From an uncultured Acidimicrobiales bacterium (GTDB taxonomy: Bacteria > Actinomycetota > Acidimicrobiia > Acidimicrobiales > SZUA-35), in NCBI GenBank assembly GCA_938008925.1, contig CALLIQ010000174.1, forward strand, positions 1-5,182: a stretch of 5,182 bases of DNA, given 5' to 3'. This document shows, piece after piece, positions 1 to 4,746 of this stretch (the first letter of the stretch is position 1; every line of letters starts with the position of its first letter). A program made the position numbers and the translations under genes. The notes beneath the pieces are model-generated. The model worked only from the letters and a program-made list of their open reading frames with translations. It was not told the DNA's origin and ran no database searches.

Positions 1-741
1 GGCGATCGGGAAGGGCCAGGTGAAGCTGGTTCGGGTCTCGGGATCGACTGCCCCGCCGAGGTCGTCGCTCGAGATCGTGACCGAGCCGTCGACGACGCAG
101 GAGTCCGGCGGTGCGTCGAAGGAGTCGGTGAACAGCGAAACGACCTCGACATCGTCGACGTCTCGGCGATCGACGACGACCGACGACGGGTCGACGCATG
201 ACTCGATCGCCACGCCCTCGTCGACGGGTTCGAATGCCACCTGGCGAAGGTCGAAGCTGCCCGCCCGGGTGGCGATGCAGGCGAACGGGGTACCCCCTGG
301 TTCCACCATCACGAGACCGGCTGGCTCGGTTGCCAACGGCGTCGCCCCGACGATCACGCCGGCGTCGGAAACGAGGCGCCACGCGTCAGCATCGCCGATG
401 ACGGCAAGATCGAAGCCGGCGCCCGACAGGTCGTCGGCGCTCGGCGCGTCGCCGTCGAGGGCTGCCGCGAGGGAATCACCGGCGATCACCCGTCCGGCAC
501 AGGAGTAGACGAGCGGCCCGGAGACGTCGGTTGGGATGGCGTCACCGCCGAGCCCACCAGCGGCGCCCCCGGCATCGATGTCCGCTCCCCCGCCAGAGCC
601 GCCGTCCTCTGCGGCGTCGTCCGACGAGACCGAGGCGTCGTCGTCGAGCACGACGTCATCGCCTCCGCCCGTACAGGCGGCCGCCACCAGGGCCAAGGCG
701 AGCGCGAGCACCAGCGTTCGGGTGTTTCGAGTCAGAGACAT
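1..741 (-). CDS. Secreted lipoprotein of unknown function, 3' end beyond the window
   Basis: Minus-strand reading frame open from ATG at 741 to the left edge with no stop: 247 residues, C-terminus missing. Residues 1-22 form a lipoprotein signal peptide: basic n-region (MSLTRNTRTL), a hydrophobic Ala/Leu/Val core at 10-22, then Cys23 in the context LVAAAC, a loose lipobox of the kind common in actinobacteria. Cys23 would be lipidated and anchor the protein to the outer face of the membrane. Residues 24-75 are a low-complexity linker rich in Asp, Gly, Ala and Ser. From about 76 a folded domain begins, with four further cysteines (81, 155, 182, 215) that could form two disulfides outside the cell. 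I do not recognise the domain and assign no ligand. An in-frame GTG lies six codons upstream (759), but the ATG gives the better signal peptide. No clear Shine-Dalgarno sequence or promoter is visible. The intrinsic terminator at 805-845 just upstream suggests it is transcribed separately from sufC. Confidence 0.8.
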   Translation of the reverse strand, partial: MSLTRNTRTLVLALALALVAAACTGGGDDVVLDDDASVSSDDAAEDGGSGGGADIDAGGAAGGLGGDAIPTDVSGPLVYSCAGRVIAGDSLAAALDGDAPSADDLSGAGFDLAVIGDADAWRLVSDAGVIVGATPLATEPAGLVMVEPGGTPFACIATRAGSFDLRQVAFEPVDEGVAIESCVDPSSVVVDRRDVDDVEVVSLFTDSFDAPPDSCVVDGSVTISSDDLGGAVDPETRTSFTWPFPIA

Positions 742-804
742 GCCCGGACAGAATCCCACAGGTGGCACCGCGATCCGTGCCAGGGCCTCGAAGAAGGTGA
801 GGCG

Positions 805-845
805 AAAAAGTAGCGAGGGCGGTCCTGGACGGGACCGCCCTCGCT
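805..845 (-). terminator. Rho-independent terminator after the suf genes
   Basis: A perfect 14-bp stem (812-825 paired with 832-845) closes a six-base loop at 826-831. Read on the minus strand, the stem is followed two bases later by five T residues (805-809). This is the classic intrinsic terminator shape in minus-strand direction, so it should end transcripts arriving from sufC, whose stop is about 160 bp upstream, and insulate the lipoprotein gene downstream. On the plus strand no T-run follows, so it looks one-directional. Confidence 0.75.
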
Positions 846-884
846 GGGCACAGTTGGACGATGGACGCACCGGTAGTTTGGACG
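826..884. repeat. Four copies of the hexamer TGGACG
   Basis: TGGACG occurs at 826-831, 855-860, 862-867 and 879-884, all in the same orientation (CGTCCA on the minus strand). The first copy is exactly the loop of the terminator hairpin. The spacings (29, 7 and 17 bp) are irregular, so this is not a simple tandem repeat. It could be a protein-binding or RNA-pairing motif in the sufC 3' untranslated region, or chance. No function can be assigned. Confidence 0.5.
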
Positions 885-911
885 GCTTCCGGGCGACCAG
901 CTATGTATGTT

Positions 912-974
912 TTAGCTGAAGCTAACTGCTTCAACAAGTATCTATCGTCAGTTTCCGCTGCTTGTTGAAGCAAC
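912..974. repeat. Perfect 12-bp inverted repeat in an AT-rich island
   Basis: TGCTTCAACAAG at 927-938 is matched exactly by its reverse complement at 961-972, with a 22-base spacer. A second, smaller palindrome (TTAGCT, GA, AGCTAA) occupies 912-925. Only 34 of the 80 bases at 901-980 are G or C, against clearly higher GC in the flanking genes. The minus-strand transcript leaving sufC could fold the 12-bp stem. Alternatively the arm at 928-935 can pair with 915-922 (about 8 bp including one G-U, 5-base loop), which excludes the larger stem. No T-run follows either form, so this is not a standard terminator. It may be an operator, a 3' UTR structure or the relic of an element. Confidence 0.6.
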
Positions 975-1002
975 TCCGGAATTTCTCGACGGATTCGTCG
1001 GA

Positions 1003-1791
1003 CTAGACCCCGTGGGGATCGCCGAAGGGATCGAACTCCGCCTTCACCTCAGCGGCCGGCTCGTCATCGACGTACCCGGCATAGCCGGTGTCTTCGAGTT
1101 CGGCGGCCAGCTCTGGGCCGCCTGAGGCGAGGATCTGGCCCTTGGCGAGCACGTGCACGTGGTCGGGCTTCAACTCGGTGAGCAAGCGGCTGTAGTGGGT
1201 GATGACCAACACGCCGAGATCGCTCTCTTCGGTGGCCGCTTCGACTCGCCGGGACACCATCCGAAGCGCATCGACGTCGAGACCCGAATCGAGCTCGTCG
1301 AGGATGGCGATCTTCGGCTGGAGGACACCGAGCTGGAGGGTCTCGTTCCGCTTCTTCTCGCCACCGGACAGGTCGACGTTGAGCGGGCGGGTGAGGAACT
1401 TCTCGTCGAAGCCGATCCGGCCGGCTTCGGCGAGCACGAGCGCAGGAACGTCGTCTGGGTTCTTCTCCGCCGCGGCGAACGAGGCCCGCAGCATCGCGTC
1501 GAGCGAGACTCCGGGAACCTCGGTCGGATACTGCATGCCGAGGAACAGTCCGGCGTGCGCGCGCTGCCAGGTCGGCATCGCGAGCAGGTCGGCTCCGTCG
1601 AGCGTGACCGAACCGCCGGTCACCTCGTAGCCGGGCTTGCCGAGCAGGACGTGTGACAGCGTCGATTTGCCGGCGCCGTTCGGCCCCATCACGGCGTGGA
1701 CCTCACCACTGGCGATCGTGAGGTCGAGCCCCCGCAGAATGTCCGTTCCGGCGACGGTGGCGGTCAGGCCCTTGATGACGAGCTCACTCAT
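1003..1791 (-). CDS. sufC: SufC, Fe-S cluster assembly ATPase
   Basis: 262-residue cytoplasmic ABC-type ATPase of the SUF system. In the family, SufC binds SufB and SufD in the SufBC2D scaffold complex, and its ATP hydrolysis drives the shape changes needed to build Fe-S clusters. It does not transport anything. Visible motifs: Walker A GPNGAGKST (36-44); Q-loop Q87 inside the SufC-typical GMQYPTEVPGV; signature LSGGEKKRNE (141-150), characteristic of SufC; Walker B with catalytic Glu (IAILDELD, E166); D-loop SGLD (169-172); switch His199 in ITHY. Length fits the family. An upstream in-frame extension is rejected because the ATG at 1791 has an AGGAGG four bases before it and the protein then begins as other SufC proteins do. 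It overlaps the Rieske gene by 4 bp (ATGA), implying translational coupling. Odd points: an acidic tail (about 242-262), and a terminator rather than sufS/sufU following. Confidence 0.97.
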   Translation of the reverse strand: MSELVIKGLTATVAGTDILRGLDLTIASGEVHAVMGPNGAGKSTLSHVLLGKPGYEVTGGSVTLDGADLLAMPTWQRAHAGLFLGMQYPTEVPGVSLDAMLRASFAAAEKNPDDVPALVLAEAGRIGFDEKFLTRPLNVDLSGGEKKRNETLQLGVLQPKIAILDELDSGLDVDALRMVSRRVEAATEESDLGVLVITHYSRLLTELKPDHVHVLAKGQILASGGPELAAELEDTGYAGYVDDEPAAEVKAEFDPFGDPHGV

Positions 1792-2120
1792 GAGGCCTCC
1801 TCGGCCGGGGTGACGTAGACGTCGCCATCGTCGACGACGACGTCGAAGGTGGGAACGGGCTTCATGGCGGGCAAGCACTCCGGCTCGCCCGAATCGATCG
1901 AAAAGGTGGAGCCGTGCTTCCAGCACTCAAGGGTTCGGCCCTCGATGTCGAGCTCACCCTCGGCGAGGGAGAAGTCGGCGTGGCTGCATTTGTCACCAAT
2001 GGCGAAGAGATCGTCGCCGATGCGAACGAGAGCGACCCGCAAGCCGCCAGCATCGATCCGCATGGACGAGTCGGGGGCGATGTCGGACAGTGCGCAGAGG
2101 CGAACTCGATCGGCGCTCAC
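1788..2120 (-). CDS. Rieske [2Fe-2S] ferredoxin encoded within the suf unit
   Basis: 110-residue soluble Rieske-fold protein. The cluster ligands are both visible: C45-S-H47 and C66-W-K-H69, that is CxH, 18 residues, CxxH. Two Cys and two His would hold a [2Fe-2S] cluster. Size and motif match the ferredoxin component of non-haem iron dioxygenases, which is how databases usually label it, but no oxygenase gene is near. Translation starts at GTG 2120, which overlaps the sufD stop by 4 bp (GTGA); a GGTGGTGA stretch just upstream can serve as ribosome site. Its stop overlaps the sufC start. A Rieske gene between sufD and sufC is known from Streptomyces-type SUF operons, so it is probably an electron donor to, or client of, cluster assembly. 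That role is inferred from position. There is no signal peptide or membrane segment. Confidence 0.93.
   Translation of the reverse strand: MSADRVRLCALSDIAPDSSMRIDAGGLRVALVRIGDDLFAIGDKCSHADFSLAEGELDIEGRTLECWKHGSTFSIDSGEPECLPAMKPVPTFDVVVDDGDVYVTPAEEAS
1796..1802 (-). promoter_or_regulatory. Strong Shine-Dalgarno site of sufC
   Basis: GAGGAGG on the minus strand ends four bases before the ATG at 1791 and lies within the last codons of the Rieske gene. It settles the sufC start against a 45-codon longer in-frame reading. It also gives sufC its own ribosome entry in addition to coupling through the ATGA overlap. Confidence 0.75.
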
Positions 2121-3382
2121 GAGTCACCACCGACACGACGAGCGAGCTTCTCGGCGATGAGTGCTCGGACGTCGGCCTGCACCGCATCGTTCGGCAGACG
2201 GGTGATGACCTCGTCGAAGAAGCCGGCGACGATCAGACGGTCGGCCTCCATCGGCGGCACGCCGCGGGCGTGGAGGTAGAAGCGCTGGTCGACATCGACC
2301 GGGCTGACCGTGGATGCATGGCTGCATCGCACGTCGTTGTTGTGGATCTCGAGGTTCGGCACCGACCACGCCCAGGCGTCTTCGCTGAGCTTCACGTTCC
2401 GGTTGGTCTGATGGGCGTTGGACCCAGCGCCCTCTTCGTGGATCTCGATGAGACCGGTGTAGATCGAGCCGGCCTCGTCGTCGGCAGCACCCTTGAACAG
2501 CAGGTCGCTGAGGGTGTCGCCGGCCTTGTGGTGCTGGAAGGTGCGGAAGTCGTGGATCTGCTCCCCATCGCCGTAGTAGACGGCGACGAGTTCACCGGTG
2601 GAGCCTCGGCCGTCGAGCGTGGTGTCGGTTCGGACACGGGCGTAGGCCCCGCCGAATGCGGCGATGCCGGTGAACAACGTGGACTGATCGCCAGCGCTGG
2701 AGACGAGGCGGCCGAGCTGCCAAGCGTCGGCGCCGAGCTCTTGCACGGTGACCCAGCGGAGCCGGCCAGCGGACGCGACATCGAGCTCGAGCAACGGTGC
2801 CGCCAGGACCGCACCCTCGGCTGAGGTCTGCCGTTCGACGATCACGATCTCGCCGTCGGCGCCGACCGATGCGATCGAGTGAGCGAACGACGCCACGCCA
2901 TCACCGGTGTGGTGGGACCGGACGAGGACCGGGTCGGTGACGCTCATGCCCGCAGGCACCGAGATGCGAAGTGCAGCCGGGGCGAGGGCCATGTGCAGCT
3001 GGTCGAGTTGTCCGGCGTCTGGAGCGGTGATCGTGCGGCCAATCAGATCGTCGGTTTCGACGACGAGACCCTTCGAGGCCCAGCCGTCGTCGAGATCGAT
3101 GGCGACGACCCAGCCGTTGACGACATCGACCACAGCCGCCCACGAGCCATCCGGCGCCGGGGCGATGTCGACCGATGGGGCGGCGAGTTGCGGCGACCAT
3201 GCGCTGAGATCGAGATCGCCGATCGGGCTGTATCGCCACTCCTCCTCTTCGCTGCTCGGGGCGTCGGCGTCGGCTGCTGCTTGCAGGGCGGCGCTGCGAC
3301 GATCGGCGTCGGCGAGAGATCCGAGGTGATCGGACAGGCCGGGGGCGCCGAGATGCAGGTCGAGACCACTGATCTCGGTCAT
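2117..3382 (-). CDS. sufD: SufD, Fe-S cluster assembly scaffold subunit
   Basis: 421-residue cytoplasmic protein of the SufB/SufD family, the partner of SufB and SufC in the SufBC2D scaffold. Evidence: an N-terminal segment with EEEWRYSPIGDLDL (about 45-59), typical of SufD; a long beta-rich middle expected to form the family's right-handed beta-helix; and the C-terminal core YYGDGEQIHDFRTFQHHKAGDTLSD (269 onward), GSNAHQTNRN (about 320-329), EIHNNDVRCSHASTVS and FYLHARGV. His355 in CSH aligns with the SufD histidine (His360 in E. coli) implicated in cluster building; this position and the 421-residue length argue for SufD rather than SufB. I chose ATG 3382; a TTG at 3451 would add 23 residues without family resemblance. 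The ribosome site is weak. It is first of three coupled genes. Oddly, no sufB precedes it: the neighbour is an unrelated small gene. Confidence 0.93.
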   Translation of the reverse strand: MTEISGLDLHLGAPGLSDHLGSLADADRRSAALQAAADADAPSSEEEEWRYSPIGDLDLSAWSPQLAAPSVDIAPAPDGSWAAVVDVVNGWVVAIDLDDGWASKGLVVETDDLIGRTITAPDAGQLDQLHMALAPAALRISVPAGMSVTDPVLVRSHHTGDGVASFAHSIASVGADGEIVIVERQTSAEGAVLAAPLLELDVASAGRLRWVTVQELGADAWQLGRLVSSAGDQSTLFTGIAAFGGAYARVRTDTTLDGRGSTGELVAVYYGDGEQIHDFRTFQHHKAGDTLSDLLFKGAADDEAGSIYTGLIEIHEEGAGSNAHQTNRNVKLSEDAWAWSVPNLEIHNNDVRCSHASTVSPVDVDQRFYLHARGVPPMEADRLIVAGFFDEVITRLPNDAVQADVRALIAEKLARRVGGDS

Positions 3383-3419
3383 GAAAGGCTGCTCATCAGA
3401 GGGGTGTTCACAGCCATCG

Positions 3420-3425
3420 AGCCTA
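3420..3425 (-). promoter_or_regulatory. Candidate -10 element for the suf unit
   Basis: On the minus strand TAGGCT fits the TAnnnT pattern of actinobacterial -10 boxes. It would start transcription near 3412, leaving a leader of about 30 bases before sufD. The only -35-like sequence (TTGGCT) is 20 bases away, which is long. Weak evidence; the main support is that the first gene of a unit needs a promoter in this 126-bp gap. Confidence 0.3.
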
Positions 3426-3473
3426 TCTGCGGACCACCCGGACGGAGCCAAGCGGGCGACCGATCCGAACGGG

Positions 3474-3498
3474 ACCGAAACGGGCTCAGCGTCTCGGT
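3474..3498 (-). terminator. Hairpin after the four-cysteine gene, possible terminator
   Basis: On the minus strand ACCGAGACG pairs with CGTTTCGGT (9 bp with one G-U pair) around a seven-base loop, starting about 10 bases beyond the stop of the upstream gene. On the plus strand the wobble becomes an A-C mismatch, so the structure favours minus-strand RNA. No T-run follows, so if it terminates transcription it is not of the classic kind. Confidence 0.3.
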
Positions 3499-3508
3499 TT
3501 CAGCTTGG

Positions 3509-3862
3509 TCAGAACGGCCACCAACGGGGCTTGCGTCGGCCCTTGCGCTGCGCACGTTCGCGTTCGAGGTCGACCTCTTCGCGGATGTCGGCGCCAGCGT
3601 TGTTGATGATGTCTTCGGCTTCGTCGAGCAGCGCCGCGATCGACGGATCTTCGCCGACGCTCGGCGGCGGCTCAGGCGTCGCTGGCGTGATCAGCGAGCC
3701 GTGACGCCAGTTGACGTCGGCTCGCCGTGGCTCATAGGAGCTGCAGTCGGCCGGACAGTTCCACGGAGCTTCGGGCGCCAGGTCGAGGGCGCACTTTCTC
3801 ATCGTGTCACCGCTCGCGTAGGCACGGCTCTGGAAGTGCTTGCAATCTTGGCGCATCGCCAT
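3509..3862 (-). CDS. Small four-cysteine protein of unknown function
   Basis: 117-residue cytoplasmic protein that I do not recognise. Residues 1-47 carry four cysteines: C7 (in DCKHF), C24 (RKCALDL), C36 and C40 (WNCPADC), with H9 next to the first. Spacing is C-x16-C-x11-C-x3-C, suggestive of a metal or Fe-S site, though that is inference. A Pro-rich linker follows (about 60-70), then a probable helix (71-105, SIAALLDEAEDIINNAGADIREEVDLERERAQ), and a very basic, aromatic tail RKGRRKPRWWPF. There is no signal peptide or membrane segment. I use ATG 3862; ATG 3856 two codons later is equally possible. Strong third-position GC and a compositionally protein-like sequence support a real gene over an antisense shadow. 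It lies 126 bp upstream of sufD on the same strand and 25 bp from divergent deoD. Confidence 0.8.
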   Translation of the reverse strand: MAMRQDCKHFQSRAYASGDTMRKCALDLAPEAPWNCPADCSSYEPRRADVNWRHGSLITPATPEPPPSVGEDPSIAALLDEAEDIINNAGADIREEVDLERERAQRKGRRKPRWWPF

Positions 3863-3887
3863 CGAACCATTGTGCCATCCTCAGGGC
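3863..3887. promoter_or_regulatory. 25-bp divergent gap between two start codons
   Basis: Only 25 bp separate the ATG of the four-cysteine gene (minus) from the ATG of deoD (plus), so promoter parts must extend into the opposite coding regions. On the minus strand CACAAT (3869-3874) resembles a -10 box and sits six bases before ATG 3862, a spacing that would give a leaderless mRNA. No good -35 accompanies it. For deoD neither a clear -10 box nor a strong Shine-Dalgarno site is seen, which also fits a leaderless message. Confidence 0.3.
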
Positions 3888-4604
3888 ATGCCGACGCCTC
3901 ACCTCAGCGCCGAACCCGGCGATTTTGCACCGATCGTTCTCATGCCCGGCGACCCGCTTCGGGCCCAGTTCATCGCCGACAACTACCTCGACGATGCCCG
4001 CCTCGTCACCGACGTTCGCAACATGCTCGGCTTCACCGGCACCGTCAACGGTGTTCCCGTGTCCGTGCAGGGCTCCGGGATGGGCATTCCGTCGATCTCG
4101 ATCTATGCGACCGAGCTGATCCGCGAGTACGGCGTGACCACGATCGTCCGGGTCGGGTCGTGCGGTGCCATCCAGGACGACATCGCTCTCGGCGACGTGC
4201 TGCTCGGCGTCGGCGCCGGCACCGACTCGATCGTCAACCGGTCCCGGCTGCAAGGCCGGGACTTCGCCGCCACCGCAGACTTCGGGTTGCTCAGCGCCGC
4301 CGCGGCCGCTGCGGAGCGCCGGGGCGTGTCGGTCAAGGCCGGGCGACTGTTCACCTCGGACTTCTTCTACGACCCGAACGAGGGAACCTTCGACCTGCTC
4401 GAGAAGTACGGCTTCCTGGCGGTCGAGATGGAAGCCGCCGGCCTCTATGGCCTGGCGATCGAACACGGGATCGCAGCGCTTGCCGTGTGCACCGTCAGCG
4501 ATCACATCAAGACCGGCGAAGCAATGACCGCCGAGGACCGCCAGACCACGTTCGATGACATGATCGGGCTGGTCCTCGAGGCGGTCACCACCGGGACCGA
4601 CTGA
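3888..4604 (+). CDS. deoD: DeoD, purine nucleoside phosphorylase
   Basis: 238-residue cytoplasmic enzyme that splits purine (deoxy)ribonucleosides with phosphate to the free base and (deoxy)ribose-1-phosphate, in purine salvage. It closely resembles E. coli DeoD (239 residues, hexameric) along its whole length: MPTPHLSAEPGDFA at the start, VLMPGDPLRA, MLGFTGT, GMGIPS, IRVGSCGA-like VRVGSCGA, VEMEAAGLYG and TVSDHI. Known active-site residues are present: His5, Arg25, Arg44, Arg88 and Ser91 (phosphate and sugar binding), the E180-M181-E182 ribose site, and the catalytic Asp205/Arg218 pair. Start ATG 3888 matches the family N-terminus; an in-frame extension to 3840 has no family support. It stands alone on the plus strand, diverging from the small gene on its left and converging with the VWA gene on its right. 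The family may accept adenosine as well as 6-oxopurines, but exact specificity cannot be read here. Confidence 0.97.
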   Translation: MPTPHLSAEPGDFAPIVLMPGDPLRAQFIADNYLDDARLVTDVRNMLGFTGTVNGVPVSVQGSGMGIPSISIYATELIREYGVTTIVRVGSCGAIQDDIALGDVLLGVGAGTDSIVNRSRLQGRDFAATADFGLLSAAAAAAERRGVSVKAGRLFTSDFFYDPNEGTFDLLEKYGFLAVEMEAAGLYGLAIEHGIAALAVCTVSDHIKTGEAMTAEDRQTTFDDMIGLVLEAVTTGTD

Positions 4605-4626
4605 ACCGGCTCTCCCCAACCGGTTC
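4603..4626 (+). terminator. Hairpin overlapping the deoD stop codon
   Basis: GAACCGG (4603-4609) pairs with CCGGTTC (4620-4626), 7 bp around a ten-base loop. The stem begins inside the TGA stop codon of deoD. No T-run follows, so it may be a 3'-end protecting structure or a weak terminator. Confidence 0.35.
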
Positions 4627-4641
4627 TCGTCGGCCCCCGCT

Positions 4642-4681
4642 CCGGCTGTGGCGGAGGCAGCGAGCTCCATTCCACAGCCGG
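4642..4681. terminator. Long hairpin between convergent genes
   Basis: CCGGCTGTGG (4642-4651) is perfectly complementary to 4672-4681. Inside it a further GGAG (4653-4656) pairs with CTCC (4665-4668), giving a 14-bp interrupted stem. Because deoD and the VWA gene converge here, it could end transcripts from both sides. Neither strand has a T-run after it. A small TCCC-TTCG-GGGA hairpin with a UUCG-type loop follows at 4691-4702. Confidence 0.45.
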
Positions 4682-4746
4682 TACAGCAACTCCCTTCGGG
4701 GAACGTTCACGGCCACGCAGGCCCGGCTACCTTCCGAGGAGCGGAT

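Noticed and set aside
20..508. 162-codon plus-strand frame rich in Ser, Thr and Pro
   Set aside because: Antisense to the lipoprotein reading frame, which has a proper signal peptide and lipobox. The Ser/Thr/Arg bias is that of a shadow frame.
656..973. 105-codon minus-strand frame starting with TTG inside the inverted repeat
   Set aside because: It crosses the terminator and runs out of frame into the lipoprotein gene, with no ribosome site and no protein-like pattern.
915..974. Integron attC-like site
   Set aside because: The inverted repeat looked attC-like, but the core GTTRRRY box is not met (GTTGAAG), and no integrase or cassette genes are present.
1792..1926. 45-codon N-terminal extension of SufC
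   Set aside because: The extension is Arg-rich, lies inside the Rieske gene in another frame, and the strong AGGAGG site points to the ATG at 1791.
2090..2824. 244-codon plus-strand open frame opposite sufD
   Set aside because: Fully antisense to a clear sufD. Its Val/Gly/Asp-rich translation is the mirror of sufD codon usage and shows no motif.
2879..4558. 559-codon plus-strand open frame spanning sufD, the four-cysteine gene and deoD
   Set aside because: It is antisense to sufD and out of frame with deoD. The product is Arg-rich low-quality sequence in its second half with no family resemblance. Long antisense frames are expected in high-GC DNA.
3807..4670. 287-codon minus-strand frame opposite deoD
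   Set aside because: Antisense shadow of a fully conserved deoD; it also overlaps the start of the four-cysteine gene.
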